A stretch of 37,495 nucleotides of DNA from Pirellulales bacterium (lineage in GTDB: Bacteria > Planctomycetota > Planctomycetia > Pirellulales > JACPPG01), in NCBI GenBank assembly GCA_036490175.1, contig DASXEJ010000017.1, forward strand, positions 1-37,495. The letters are read 5' to 3'. Below the pieces are notes generated by a model. That model worked only from the letters and a program-made list of their open reading frames with translations, was not told the DNA's origin and made no database searches. Each line of letters starts with the position of its first letter. Position 1 is the stretch's first letter. Both the position numbers and the translations under genes were made by a program. Positions 10,100-19,205 of the stretch are shown here, in pieces.

Positions 10100-13000
10100 G
10101 GATTCGCGACATTTCGATCGATGGCTTCGGCGTCTGGAGTGGCTTGCGGCTGTTGTCGCTCGACGACGGCATCAACGTCTTCTACGGCCCGAACGAAGCC
10201 GGCAAAACGACGTTGATGCAATTTTTGCGGGCCATGCTGTACGGCTTCTCAGCGGATCGTCGGCAGCGCTATTTGCCGCCAGTTCACGGAGGCGCTCCGG
10301 GGGGCGAACTCACGCTCAGTGGCGCGGACGGCACTTTTACGGTATGCCGGCACGCATTGGCGGATGGATCAACCGTCGGGAGATTGCGACTGGAGACGGC
10401 CGGCGAGACGATCCGCGACGAACGCCTGCTCGCCCGGCTGCTGGGCAACGTGGACGAAGCGGTGTATCGCAACGTCTTCGCCATCGGCCTGCGCGAGATC
10501 CAGGAACTCGGCTCGTTAAGTGATACCGAGGCCGCACAGTGGCTTTACAAACTGGCGACCGGCGGCGATCGGGTTTCGCTGGTCGATGTGCTGGCCGAGC
10601 TGACCAAAGCGCGAAATCGACTGCTGGCGACGAACGACAGCCCGTCGACGATCCCGCAATTGCTGGTCGAACGCGACAGACTGCGCCGCGATTCATCGGC
10701 GCAGGCGTCTGTGCAACATTTTGTCGAACTGGGACGCAAGCGCAGGGAATTGCTCGCCCAGATCGAGGCCTGGGAAAACGAGGCGGCTACGGCCGAGCGC
10801 GCGGCGCGCTTGGTCGAGATCGCAGTAGCGGCGCATGCCAAATGGCACTCGCGCCTGGCCGTGGAAAAAGACCTGGCCATCGCTCGCGGCACGCCACGGT
10901 TAGAGCAGCAGGCGCTGGCCGAGTTCGAGGCGCTCGAACAGTCGATCGAGCACAGCAGACGGCGCGGAAAGTCGGTTTCCCGGCGCATCGCCAAGAATCA
11001 GGAAGAGATCGAATCTCTGGGCCTTAACGAAGCCATTTGGCGACGGGCCACGCGAATCGAGGCGATCCTCGAGCAGGAGCAATGGATCACGGCCCTGGAC
11101 AGTGAACGTGTGGCGTTGTCCGCGAAGGTCAAGTCGCTCGAGGCTCGGCGCGCCGAACTCTGCGCTCGATTGGGATTTGATCCTACAGAAACCGCGACCA
11201 CCGGTGGCGACGGCTTGAGCAAGTCGTGGCGGCAATTGAAGCCGCTTGCGGCGGCGTTGCGCTCGGCGCACGAACAGCTTGAACAGCTCACTGCCGCAGC
11301 CGCCGAGGGACAAAAAGGGGTGCAAGCCGCCGCCCAGAGCCTGTCGGCCGCGCTCAAGGCGCGCGGCGCCGATAGCTTGACACCCCTTTTAGAGCGTACG
11401 GGTGAGCTGGTGTCCCAACTGCGCCGCCGCGTGCAACTGGACGACCGACTCACTGAATTAGCGCGCCGCAAAACCGAACTCGAAGCGCGCAGCCGAGACC
11501 TGCTGGCCAACGCCTTGCTGCCGGGCTGGGCCTTGATCGTGCTTGGCGCCGTGTTCGTGCTGGGGGTAGTCGGGATTCTGGCGGGCCTGTTCCTGCCGGC
11601 GTCACTGGTCGGCACGGGCCGCTGGATGCTCTCGATCATGGGTGTCGCGGGATCTGCCGGATCAGCGGTGACCAAGTTTCTGCTGGAAAAGTCGCTCGAG
11701 AATCGCTCCGCAACATGCCTCGCCCAATTAGAAACTCTGGCCGGTCAGACGGAAGAGGCGACGCATGAACGTGACGAGCTCGACGAGACATTGCCGCGCG
11801 GGGGCGGTCCACTGCTCGCGCGTTTGCAAGCGGCCGAAAAAGAGCGGGCTGCCGTCGAAGCACTCGTGCCGCTCGAGGCAAAGCGCCTGGCGGCCGACCA
11901 GGAATCTGACACCGCCGAAAAACGTCGCGAAGAGGCCCATCAAGCGTATACAGAGCTGCGACACCGCTGGCGACAGGCTCTGGTAGCGGCCGGACTTTCT
12001 CCCAAAACGCCGCCGGCCCGCGCCGGACGGTTGGCGCGGCTGCGGAAGTATCTCGTCAAGTTCGACGCCCAGTTGACGAGTGATCGCGACGAGCTTTCAC
12101 GACGGCAAATCGCCGTGGACGGCTTTACGAAAAGGCTTGCTCAATTGCGCGCCGAACTGGATATGCGCGATACGGACACCACGCCAGATTCGGTTTCCGG
12201 GGCGGCGAGCAAACCTGCAATAAAGCCAGCCACGCCGCCGACCGCGGCCGAGCCCGCCGAGGGCTTGATCGAATCGTTACGCACCCTGCGCGAGCAATTG
12301 CACGAACAAACGGCGCTCGCCGCGCGACGCCGATCGCTGATCCGCGAAGGACGGCGGCTGCTCGCGAGGAGACGCAAAGTTCGCAGTCACCTGCATCGCC
12401 TGCAGCGCAAGCTAGAGACTCTTCTGGAGCATCAAGGCGCTGCCGACGTGGCGGAATTGCGTCGTCGGGCTCAAGAATCCCTGCGTGGCGATCAATTGGC
12501 GAATCAGTTGGATGCGCTGGCCGGGGAAATCACCGCGATCGTGCCCCAGCAGCTCGACATTTCTGACGTTGCTAGACTGGTCACGTCACATGGTCGGCCC
12601 GAACTGGACCAACTGTGGCTCGATCACAGCAGCAGCGCCCGCGCGGTGCGCGAGCAGGTCAAAAACGCGCACGAGCAATTGGGCCGATGGCAACAAGAAT
12701 CGCAAACGCTGATGGCGGATCGCCAGGCGAGTCAGGCCCGCCTGCGGCTGGGGACGATTAATCAGCAGCTGCGCGAAGCGGCGACGCGGTGGCGCGTACT
12801 GGCGTCGGCCGAGTGGTTTCTGGCGGGCGTTCGTAAACGCTACGAGCGCGACCGGCAACCAGAAACTTTGCGCGAAGCGTCTGGCTATCTCGACCGGCTC
12901 ACCGAAGGGCGCTACAAGCGTGTGTGGACCCCCTTGGATCAGGACGTGCTCCGCGTGGATGACGCTCAAGGACAGTCGCTACCGATCGAAGTGCTCAGCC

Positions 13001-13641
13001 GCGGGACACGGGAACAGTTATTCTTGAGCCTGCGATTGGCGTTGGTTCGTTGGTACGCGCGCCGCGGCATCGACCTGCCGCTGGTGTTGGACGACGTGCT
13101 TGTGAACTTCGACGCGCGGCGCGCAACTGCCGCGGCTCAATTGCTGCGCGACTTCGCAGCACGCGGTCACCAGTTGCTGGTCTTCACGTGTCACCAGCAT
13201 ATGTACGAACTGTTCCGCTCGTTAGACGTACCCGCACGCGAGCTGCCGGCCAATCCGCGGATGGTCTCCTTTGGCGGGATCGTGGTGGCCGAGCAGGAAG
13301 CGCCTCGCGCGCCAACGATCGTCCCCCCGCCGCCACCGGTGCCAACGCGGCCGCAGGTAGTAGAGATCATTGAGCCTGCTCCCCAGCCCACGAACGGCCA
13401 CCGCCTCGAACGCGACACCGCGGTCGAAGGACCGCCGGCCCCTGCTCTCCTGCCGGTGCCCGTCGCACGAGAGCCTGTTCAGAAGAAACGCGCGCGCGTG
13501 AAGTTCGACTGCCTGCACGGACCGCGGGGACCGTTCGCCACCGCGCTGTGGCACGAACGCGTAACGTACGAGCTGACCGGGGACGTCGACAGCGAGGAAC
13601 CCATCGAGACCGACGACGACTGGACCGACATCGACGGTTGA
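10096..13641 (+). CDS. YhaN-like (SbcC/Rad50-type) AAA ATPase with membrane segments
   Basis: A large 1181-residue SMC-like ATPase. The N-terminus has Walker A GPNEAGKT at 31-38 in the AAA_27/YhaN context. Long Arg/Glu/Leu-rich coiled coils follow, interrupted at about residues 472-530 by a strongly hydrophobic stretch that could form one or two membrane segments (GWALIVLGAVFVLGVVGILA and a following WMLSIMGVAGSAGSAV). The second coil leads to the ABC signature LSRGTREQLFLSLRLAL (about 966-982), Walker B LPLVLDDVLVNFD (about 994-1006) and an H-loop FTCHQH near 1031. The catalytic halves look complete. A Pro-rich linker from about 1073 leads to a basic patch and an acidic C-terminus (DDDWTDIDG), which I do not recognise. 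It is coupled to the YhaO-like gene by a 4-base overlap. A role in DNA-end processing or stress response near the membrane is inferred. Confidence 0.88.
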   Translation: MRIRDISIDGFGVWSGLRLLSLDDGINVFYGPNEAGKTTLMQFLRAMLYGFSADRRQRYLPPVHGGAPGGELTLSGADGTFTVCRHALADGSTVGRLRLETAGETIRDERLLARLLGNVDEAVYRNVFAIGLREIQELGSLSDTEAAQWLYKLATGGDRVSLVDVLAELTKARNRLLATNDSPSTIPQLLVERDRLRRDSSAQASVQHFVELGRKRRELLAQIEAWENEAATAERAARLVEIAVAAHAKWHSRLAVEKDLAIARGTPRLEQQALAEFEALEQSIEHSRRRGKSVSRRIAKNQEEIESLGLNEAIWRRATRIEAILEQEQWITALDSERVALSAKVKSLEARRAELCARLGFDPTETATTGGDGLSKSWRQLKPLAAALRSAHEQLEQLTAAAAEGQKGVQAAAQSLSAALKARGADSLTPLLERTGELVSQLRRRVQLDDRLTELARRKTELEARSRDLLANALLPGWALIVLGAVFVLGVVGILAGLFLPASLVGTGRWMLSIMGVAGSAGSAVTKFLLEKSLENRSATCLAQLETLAGQTEEATHERDELDETLPRGGGPLLARLQAAEKERAAVEALVPLEAKRLAADQESDTAEKRREEAHQAYTELRHRWRQALVAAGLSPKTPPARAGRLARLRKYLVKFDAQLTSDRDELSRRQIAVDGFTKRLAQLRAELDMRDTDTTPDSVSGAASKPAIKPATPPTAAEPAEGLIESLRTLREQLHEQTALAARRRSLIREGRRLLARRRKVRSHLHRLQRKLETLLEHQGAADVAELRRRAQESLRGDQLANQLDALAGEITAIVPQQLDISDVARLVTSHGRPELDQLWLDHSSSARAVREQVKNAHEQLGRWQQESQTLMADRQASQARLRLGTINQQLREAATRWRVLASAEWFLAGVRKRYERDRQPETLREASGYLDRLTEGRYKRVWTPLDQDVLRVDDAQGQSLPIEVLSRGTREQLFLSLRLALVRWYARRGIDLPLVLDDVLVNFDARRATAAAQLLRDFAARGHQLLVFTCHQHMYELFRSLDVPARELPANPRMVSFGGIVVAEQEAPRAPTIVPPPPPVPTRPQVVEIIEPAPQPTNGHRLERDTAVEGPPAPALLPVPVAREPVQKKRARVKFDCLHGPRGPFATALWHERVTYELTGDVDSEEPIETDDDWTDIDG

Positions 13642-13778
13642 CGCAGGCTGGCACCAGTAGCCCGGGAGTCCTGCGACGCGGAAGGGGCGCAAGTGCCTCG
13701 GCGCAAGACAAATCTCGCCCCTCTGCCGCTCGTCGCATCCCATGGCGGGTGACCGGCATAGTTTCGCGGCGCGTAGAG

Positions 13779-13807
13779 TTTCACGGCGCATATAGCCCGA
13801 TTAGAAT
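13779..13807 (+). promoter_or_regulatory. Possible promoter of the metallophosphoesterase gene
   Basis: TAGAAT (13802-13807) matches the sigma70 -10 consensus at 5 of 6 positions. It lies 17 bases after TTTCAC (13779-13784), a weak -35. This places transcription about 45 bases upstream of the ATG at 13858. Confidence 0.3.
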
Positions 13808-13857
13808 GGCTCGCAGTAAACATCTCCTTTTCATGACTCTGTTTGAAACGGTCGACT

Positions 13858-14904
13858 ATGGAACGCGCTCGTATCAACCGCCGTGAACTCAACGGCCTGG
13901 CCTTGGCGGGGTTGGGCACTTGCTTGACGGGCGGCTGGGTTCGTAGCGAGGAGCCTGCAGGCGACGCTGCGCCGCTCGACTTCGTCGACGGGTCGTTCTC
14001 GATCGTCGCGTTGCCCGACACGCAAATCTATTGCGAGACCTATCCACAGCACTTCTACAATCAAACGGAATGGATCGTGGCCAACAAGGCCAAGCACAAT
14101 ATTCAGTTCGTGGTGCATCTGGGCGATATCACGAATCGCAACACCCGCCCGCAGTGGGAAGTGGCCCAAAGGGCTGTGCAAAAGCTGGATGGCCAAGTCC
14201 CCTACTCACTGGTGCTGGGCAATCACGATTGCGGGCCGGGAGGCAACTGCTCCACGCGCGACACGCTGCTCAATGAGTATTTTCCTCTGGCCACGGCCCG
14301 CACCCAGCCGACCTTTGGCGGCGTGAAGGATGACGGCCGGCTGGACAATAGCTACCACACCTTTAGCGCCGCCGGCCAAAAGTTCTTGGTGTTGGCCCTT
14401 GAATGGGGTCCGCGCGACGAGTCCGTGGCCTGGGCCGACACGATTGTCGCCCAGCACCCCAAGCATCGGGTGCTGCTGACGACGCACGCCTACATGTATT
14501 TCGACGAAACGCGCTACGACTGGACCAAATACGGCAAAGACCAGAAGTGGAATCCGCATAGCTACGGCACCGCGAAGCTCGCAGGCAGTACGAATGATGG
14601 CCAGCAATTGTGGGACAAGCTGATCGCGAAGCACCCGAACTTTTTCATGACGCTTAATGGCCACGTCCTTGAAGATGGCCTGGCGCGGCTCACATCCCCT
14701 TTGCCAGGCGGCAACGAGGTGCACCAGATGCTGGTCAATTACCAGATGAAGACCGAGGGGGGGCAGGGATTCTTGCGGCTGATCGAGTTTCTGCCCGACG
14801 GGCAGACGGTGCAGGTCAAAGCCTTCTCGCCCTCGACCGGCACCTACAAGACCGATCCGCAGAATCAATTCGTGCTGCGTCTAAATCCGGCCTTGGTGTC
14901 TTAG
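13858..14904 (+). CDS. Exported calcineurin-like metallophosphoesterase
   Basis: A 348-residue phosphoesterase. The N-terminus, MERARINRRELNGLALAG, has a twin-arginine pair (8-9) followed by a hydrophobic stretch, a plausible Tat signal, so it probably acts outside the cytoplasm. Metal-site motifs are visible in order: LPDTQIY (D54, with Gln where DxH is usual), HLGDITN (D90), LGNHD (121-124), the TTHAYMYF His near residue 218 and NGHV near 268. The DTQ form is common in a subgroup of bacterial exported phosphoesterases. I chose the ATG at 13858-13860; an in-frame TTG five codons earlier is less likely. Substrate is unknown: phosphomonoesters, phosphodiesters or nucleotides are all possible. 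It stands alone between the YhaN-like gene and a small unknown gene. Confidence 0.82.
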   Translation: MERARINRRELNGLALAGLGTCLTGGWVRSEEPAGDAAPLDFVDGSFSIVALPDTQIYCETYPQHFYNQTEWIVANKAKHNIQFVVHLGDITNRNTRPQWEVAQRAVQKLDGQVPYSLVLGNHDCGPGGNCSTRDTLLNEYFPLATARTQPTFGGVKDDGRLDNSYHTFSAAGQKFLVLALEWGPRDESVAWADTIVAQHPKHRVLLTTHAYMYFDETRYDWTKYGKDQKWNPHSYGTAKLAGSTNDGQQLWDKLIAKHPNFFMTLNGHVLEDGLARLTSPLPGGNEVHQMLVNYQMKTEGGQGFLRLIEFLPDGQTVQVKAFSPSTGTYKTDPQNQFVLRLNPALVS

Positions 14905-14987
14905 CGGCGCGATAACGACGCGTTGAGTTGCTGGCAGTATTTGCGTTGGTCATTTTTCTACAAACCATTCCCGGCAACGAGGCAGGT

Positions 14988-15491
14988 ATGGCGGACGATT
15001 TTCAGAAACGGCTCGACGAAGAATTGGGCACCACTCTCGACGCGCTCGCGGCGGACAAGGCCCGCAAGCTGCTTGCGGCGCGACTCGCCAGCGAACAAAT
15101 CGACGAGCGCCTGCGACGAGCCAAACAAGCGCTCGACACGCTGATCGCACCCCACATGCAGGCGCTAGCTGCGAAGCTGGGCGTCCGCGCTGCACGCACT
15201 GGCGAATCCGACCACGCGACCGAAGCACCGGGCTGGTACTGCGCCATCCCCCTTGGAATGCTCGGGAGCACATCGTTCGCCGGGTATGACGGCGATTTGA
15301 TCCATGCCTCGGTATCGCCCGCCGCTGACGAAGGGAAATTCTTGGTGCGACTATCGTCGCGCTTGAGCGGTGAGACACAAAGCGAGTCGCGCGAATGGGC
15401 ACTCGACGGCCAGGATCGCACAGCGGCTCAATCCTGGATCGACCAGCAACTAATCCGTTTTGGTCAGCGTCACCTGGGAATTCAATTGTGA
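14988..15491 (+). CDS. Hypothetical protein, 167 aa
   Basis: I do not recognise this protein. The first 65 or so residues are strongly helical and charged (LDALAADKARKLLAARLAS, QIDERLRRAKQAL), probably a coiled coil. A more mixed alpha/beta part follows with LIHASVSPAADEGKFLVRLS and a C-terminal helix. There is no signal peptide or membrane segment from the chosen ATG at 14988, which has GGCAGG directly before it. An in-frame TTG 20 codons upstream would add a hydrophobic start, but it lacks a ribosome site. It starts 83 bases after the phosphoesterase on the same strand and may share its transcript. Composition matches the neighbours, which supports a real gene. Confidence 0.6.
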   Translation: MADDFQKRLDEELGTTLDALAADKARKLLAARLASEQIDERLRRAKQALDTLIAPHMQALAAKLGVRAARTGESDHATEAPGWYCAIPLGMLGSTSFAGYDGDLIHASVSPAADEGKFLVRLSSRLSGETQSESREWALDGQDRTAAQSWIDQQLIRFGQRHLGIQL

Positions 15492-15575
15492 CGTCAAACC
15501 CGTGGTGTACGGCGCCAAACTTCGCCGTCGGCATGGGTCTTTACGTCCGATTGCACTTTCGCCGGTCGCAAAATG

Positions 15576-15604
15576 TTGTTCCGATTCCCGACTCTGGCTA
15601 ATAT
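15576..15604 (+). promoter_or_regulatory. Possible promoter of the zinc metallopeptidase gene
   Basis: TTGTTC (15576-15581), a 17-base spacer, then TAATAT (15599-15604). Spacing is ideal but both boxes match the sigma70 consensus only partly. It would give a leader of about 115 bases before the ATG at 15725. Confidence 0.3.
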
Positions 15605-15724
15605 GCCCCTAGCCCAAGCTCGTCCGGCACGGGGCTTGTGAGTCGCTTATCAACGTCGCCGGCACTTCCGACATTTTCCTCTGTAGTTCAACTGGGGCCT
15701 GATTCTTTTCTTTGGGATATACGC

Positions 15725-16588
15725 ATGCGCTGGCAAGGTCGTGAGGAAAGTGAAAACGTCGACGATCGCCGCCGGATGGGCGGGCCCACGATGGTCATCG
15801 GCGGCGGCGGGTTGCTGGTGATTGTCGTGCTGGCGCTGCTATTTGGCGTCGACCCGCAGCAATTGCTCAATGCGCCGGGCGTCGGCGGCGTGGCCGCGCC
15901 CGGTGCGCCGGCTGAGGATGGGCCGGTCGACCCCGAGGAAGAGCGGCTCGCCAGCTTTACCAAGGTGATCTTTCACGACACCGAGGTCGTGTGGAGCGAG
16001 TTGTTCGACCGCATGGGCCGACAGTACGAAAAGCCCACGCTCGTGCTGTTCAGCGGGCGCGTCGAATCGGCCTGTGGTCTGGCGAGCGCAGCGGTTGGTC
16101 CGTTTTATTGTGGTGGCGACGGCAACGTGTACATCGATCTGGCCTTCTATCGCGACATGGAAATCAAGCTGCAGGCGCCGGGCGAATTTGCCCGCGCCTA
16201 TGTACTGGCACACGAAGTGGGGCATCACGTGCAGCGGCTATTGGGCTATGCCGACATGGTTGGGCAGGGACAAGCGTTTGGCGGTCAGCGCCAAAAGCAG
16301 GGATCGGTACGGCTCGAATTACAGGCCGACTACCTGGCCGGCGTGTGGGCCCACCATGCGCAGCAGCAGTATAACTTTCTCGACCCGGGAGACTTGGATA
16401 GCGCGCTGAATGCGGCCTTCCAGATTGGCGACGACCGTCTGCAAAAGGAATCGCAAGGATACGTCGTGCCGGATGCCTTTACGCACGGCACCTCCGAGCA
16501 ACGCAAGCGTTGGTTCACCCGTGGTTTCAAGACAGGCAACGTCGACGACGCGCGGTTGCTGATCGAGACGGACTACGATTCTTTGTGA
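15725..16588 (+). CDS. Neutral zinc metallopeptidase, YpfJ/KPN_02809 family
   Basis: A 287-residue member of the predicted metalloprotease family often annotated YpfJ. It opens with the family N-terminus MRWQGREESENVDDRR, then a Gly-rich membrane segment (about 22-42) and a Pro/Ala linker. The extracytoplasmic domain has SACG (115-118), YCGGDGNVYIDLAFY (128-142) and the zinc-binding HEVGH at 163-167, followed by LELQADYLAG (197-206), which supplies the likely third ligand. I chose the ATG at 15725 because the family motif starts there; the open frame runs upstream to a GTG at 15638. Role is poorly known; envelope proteolysis is inferred from topology. Confidence 0.9.
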   Translation: MRWQGREESENVDDRRRMGGPTMVIGGGGLLVIVVLALLFGVDPQQLLNAPGVGGVAAPGAPAEDGPVDPEEERLASFTKVIFHDTEVVWSELFDRMGRQYEKPTLVLFSGRVESACGLASAAVGPFYCGGDGNVYIDLAFYRDMEIKLQAPGEFARAYVLAHEVGHHVQRLLGYADMVGQGQAFGGQRQKQGSVRLELQADYLAGVWAHHAQQQYNFLDPGDLDSALNAAFQIGDDRLQKESQGYVVPDAFTHGTSEQRKRWFTRGFKTGNVDDARLLIETDYDSL

Positions 16589-16648
16589 AGTCCCGGCCCG
16601 GCGTTCATTCCGCCACGTACTTTGGCCAATCGGCGACAGGAAACCGCT

Positions 16649-18184
16649 ATGACGCATGCCACGAATCGTCGCGAGTTTTTAGGCACTGCCGCCGCGGCGG
16701 CACTGGCCGCATCGAGCCTACCCCTCGCCCGGCCCTCGTCCGCTCGCGGAGAAGCTTTGCGCGACGGCGGGCCGCCGGACGAGCTCGCTGCGCTTGATGG
16801 GCTCGGCCAGGCGGAGCTGGTGCGCAAGAAGCAAGTTACGCCGTTGGAACTGGTCAACGCGGCGATCGCGCGGGTCGAGAAGCAAGACCCGACAATCAAC
16901 GCCGTTATTACCAAAACTTTCGAGCAGGCGCGCCGGCGGGCCAGCGAGCCATTGCCAGCCGGGCCCTTCGCCGGCGTTCCCTTTCTGATCAAAGATTTGG
17001 AAGCCTTGAAAGGGGTGCGGCTGACCTACGGGTCGAAGTTTTTCAAAGGAAACGTCGCGGCGCACACCTCGGAAGTCGTCTCGCGCATGGAGCAGGCTGG
17101 GCTAGTGGTGATTGGCAAGTCGAGCACACCCGAGTTCGGCTTGCTGCCGACGACCGAACCGAAATTGTTCGGCCCGACCAAGAATCCGTGGGATCTGGCC
17201 CACTCGCCCGGAGGGTCGAGCGGCGGCGCGGCAGCGGCCGTTGCGGCCGGCCTGGTTCCCCTGGCGCAGGCGAGCGATGGCGGCGGCTCGATTCGCATTC
17301 CCGCCAGTTGTTGTGGGCTGTTCGGCCTGAAGGTCAGCCGCGGGCGTAATCCTGAGGCGCCCGGGGTGAAAGAAGACGGCCTGTCGGTGGTCCATTGCAT
17401 CAGCCGATCGGTGCGTGATAGCGCGGCGCTGCTGGACGCCACGCGGGGGCCTACACCCGGCGAGCGTTGGTGGGTCGCACCGCCCGCGCGACCGTATGCG
17501 CAAGAAGTCGGTGCGCCGGCGGGCAAGCTACGGATTGGCTTCCGAATGACTGACTTCGCCGGCAACAAGGTCCATCCCGATTGCGCCGCGGCCGTGCAAT
17601 CGACCGCCAAGCTGTGCGCCGAACTGGGGCACCACGTCGAAGAAGCGGAACCAAAGTTCGACGGCCAGGCCTTTGGCGACGCCTTCCTGGTGCTGTGGGC
17701 GGCCGTGGCCGGGCGTGTGATCAAGGGAGTCAAGAAGGTCTTCGGTAGCAAGCTCAAAGAGGACGCCTTCGAACCCTGGACCTGGCGACTGGCCGAGATC
17801 GACAGCCGGCACACGCCGTCGGATGTGAGCCTGGCGTGGGGCGGTCCCTTGCAGAATGCAAATCTGGAGTTGCTGCGGTTCATGACGACGTACGATTTGC
17901 TGCTAACTCCGGTGCTGGGGCGTCCTCCGGTCAAAACAGGCGAGTTGGATCAGACCAAATCGACAGACGAGATCATCGCCTGGCTGCAGGCCTATTGCGC
18001 TTTTACGCCGATAGCGAACGCCACCGGCCAACCAGCCATGAGCGTGCCGCTGTATTGGAACGCCGCAGGACTGCCGATCGGCAGCCATTTCATCGGCCGG
18101 CACGGCGACGAGGCGACCCTGTTGCGCCTGGCAGCGCAACTGGAGCAGGCCCGCCCTTGGGCCAATCGCTGGCCGGCGTCCTGA
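16649..18184 (+). CDS. Tat-exported amidase (amidase signature family)
   Basis: Hydrolyses amide bonds through a Ser-cisSer-Lys triad. The 511-residue protein starts with a Tat-type signal ([21 protein letters not shown] at residues 7-8), so it probably works in the periplasm and is not the GatA subunit of tRNA amidotransferase, although the core is homologous. Triad residues are visible: Lys115 in PFLIKD, cis-Ser191 in GGSSGG, and nucleophile Ser214 in [10 protein letters not shown]; the 23-residue spacing between the two serines equals that of well-studied members. The ATG at 16649 has ACAGGAAA upstream. It follows the metallopeptidase by 60 bases, so a shared transcript is possible. Substrate is unknown. 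Confidence 0.9.
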   Translation: MTHATNRREFLGTAAAAALAASSLPLARPSSARGEALRDGGPPDELAALDGLGQAELVRKKQVTPLELVNAAIARVEKQDPTINAVITKTFEQARRRASEPLPAGPFAGVPFLIKDLEALKGVRLTYGSKFFKGNVAAHTSEVVSRMEQAGLVVIGKSSTPEFGLLPTTEPKLFGPTKNPWDLAHSPGGSSGGAAAAVAAGLVPLAQASDGGGSIRIPASCCGLFGLKVSRGRNPEAPGVKEDGLSVVHCISRSVRDSAALLDATRGPTPGERWWVAPPARPYAQEVGAPAGKLRIGFRMTDFAGNKVHPDCAAAVQSTAKLCAELGHHVEEAEPKFDGQAFGDAFLVLWAAVAGRVIKGVKKVFGSKLKEDAFEPWTWRLAEIDSRHTPSDVSLAWGGPLQNANLELLRFMTTYDLLLTPVLGRPPVKTGELDQTKSTDEIIAWLQAYCAFTPIANATGQPAMSVPLYWNAAGLPIGSHFIGRHGDEATLLRLAAQLEQARPWANRWPAS

Positions 18185-18263
18185 CGTGCGGATCTCAAAG
18201 CGCTGACTAACAGACGACGGGCTGGGCGCCACCTTTTAGCAGTCGGCGTTCGCTACTCCGCGT

Positions 18264-18635
18264 TCAGCGTTCCTTGCCCGTATACCACCAGGCCCACAGG
18301 ATGAACACGGCCTGAAACGGTAGGCGTGCCAGTTGCAGTGTGGGCGAGACGTCAGGAAAGACCTCCGGGTGCTGGTAGGCGCAGATGTTCGCCGGAAAGA
18401 CCGCGATCAAGAGCGCGATCAATCCCCAAGCAGCCCAGCGCGTGGTGCGCGGAATCATCAGCAACACGCCCAACAATACTTCGGCGATGCCGCTGACAAA
18501 CACCAGAAACTCATGCCAGGGCAAGTACGTCGGCATGATCCTTAGATAAAAGGCCGGATTGATGAAGTGATTCATGCCGGCCACGACATATAACGCGCCC
18601 TGCACGTACTTGAGCACCGTTTTGGCTGTCGTCAT
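18264..18635 (-). CDS. DoxX-like small integral membrane protein
   Basis: A 123-residue protein with four predicted membrane helices (about 8-28, 43-62, 67-85 and 98-116). It has the family's start pattern, with the motif GMNHFINPAFYLRIMPTYLP at about 20-39 and a central GIAEVLLGVLLMIPRTT. DoxX-like proteins are linked to redox or oxidative-stress membrane complexes in some bacteria, but many have no known role. Transcribed toward the amidase gene (convergent, 79 bases apart). Its upstream region carries a perfect 16-bp palindrome and an AT-rich repeat, so expression is probably controlled by a specific regulator, which is not encoded nearby. Confidence 0.8.
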   Translation of the reverse strand: MTTAKTVLKYVQGALYVVAGMNHFINPAFYLRIMPTYLPWHEFLVFVSGIAEVLLGVLLMIPRTTRWAAWGLIALLIAVFPANICAYQHPEVFPDVSPTLQLARLPFQAVFILWAWWYTGKER

Positions 18636-18694
18636 GCGAAAACTGCTCTCCCTCGAAAGGCCACGTCCCGTCGCGCAACGTGGCGATCGACTAC

Positions 18695-18710
18695 TGGGGT
18701 AATTACCCCA
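18695..18710. promoter_or_regulatory. Perfect 16-bp palindrome, likely operator for the DoxX-like gene
   Basis: TGGGGTAATTACCCCA is fully self-complementary and lies 60 bases upstream of the DoxX-like start codon, in a locally AT-rich stretch. Symmetry with no spacer suggests binding of a dimeric transcription factor rather than an RNA hairpin. The regulator is not identified. Confidence 0.5.
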
Positions 18711-18733
18711 TAAATCTGCGGAAAGGAACTCGC

Positions 18734-18761
18734 GAATTATTCAATTTATGGAATTATTCAA
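18734..18761. repeat. Tandem 11-bp direct repeat in AT-rich upstream region
   Basis: GAATTATTCAA occurs at 18734-18744 and again at 18751-18761, a 17-base period. It lies beyond the 16-bp palindrome relative to the DoxX-like gene. It could be paired binding sites for a regulator or part of a promoter up-element. No third copy is seen. Confidence 0.45.
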
Positions 18762-19205
18762 CGATGACAAAATGACCACGATTCGACATGATCTGGCGGA
18801 TTTCTCGGGAAATCAGCACCCTTCGGCAATTTTCTGTCCGCGCCAGGTTTTTTGATTGTGGGCCGGCATGTCGCGAATTGTATCGCAAGGGCGCGACTGC
18901 CGCAGGCCCTATCACCAGCCGCGGCGAGGTACTTTACTTGCCACGATGGCGTCGTTGGCCGTGCTTGGGCTTGCGGTGCCGGCAAATCGCGGTGGCACCA
19001 AATCGCGCGACCGCAAATCGCCGTGACGCTCGATCAGCGTCGGTCCGCCGGTTGCTCATTGAGTTGCTCCTGCCGCCGCGTGCTCTTGGCCCTCTGAACG
19101 ATTGCCTCGTGTCGTGTTATAGTGCGTGGGCACGGCGCGGGCAGAAGGAATTCGCTAACACGAGTTCGGCACGACGGCGCGACAGGCAAGACCGAGGAGA
19201 AACAT
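18762..19205. other. Rest of the divergent intergenic region before the ABC operon
   Basis: 444 bases with no gene that I can support. An open frame crossing it on the plus strand has Arg/Cys-rich non-protein-like composition and runs out of frame into the ABC ATPase. The likely promoter of the ABC pair is at its downstream end. Confidence 0.5.
19094..19123 (+). promoter_or_regulatory. Possible promoter of the ABC transporter operon
   Basis: CTGAAC (19094-19099), an 18-base spacer, then TATAGT (19118-19123). The -10 is a good match (5 of 6 to TATAAT), the -35 weaker. It would start transcription about 75 bases before the TTG start codon at 19206. Confidence 0.35.

Noticed and set aside
16649..18184. 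Annotation of the amidase as GatA
   Set aside because: The core is homologous, but a Tat signal peptide and the absence of gatB/gatC nearby argue for an exported amidase.
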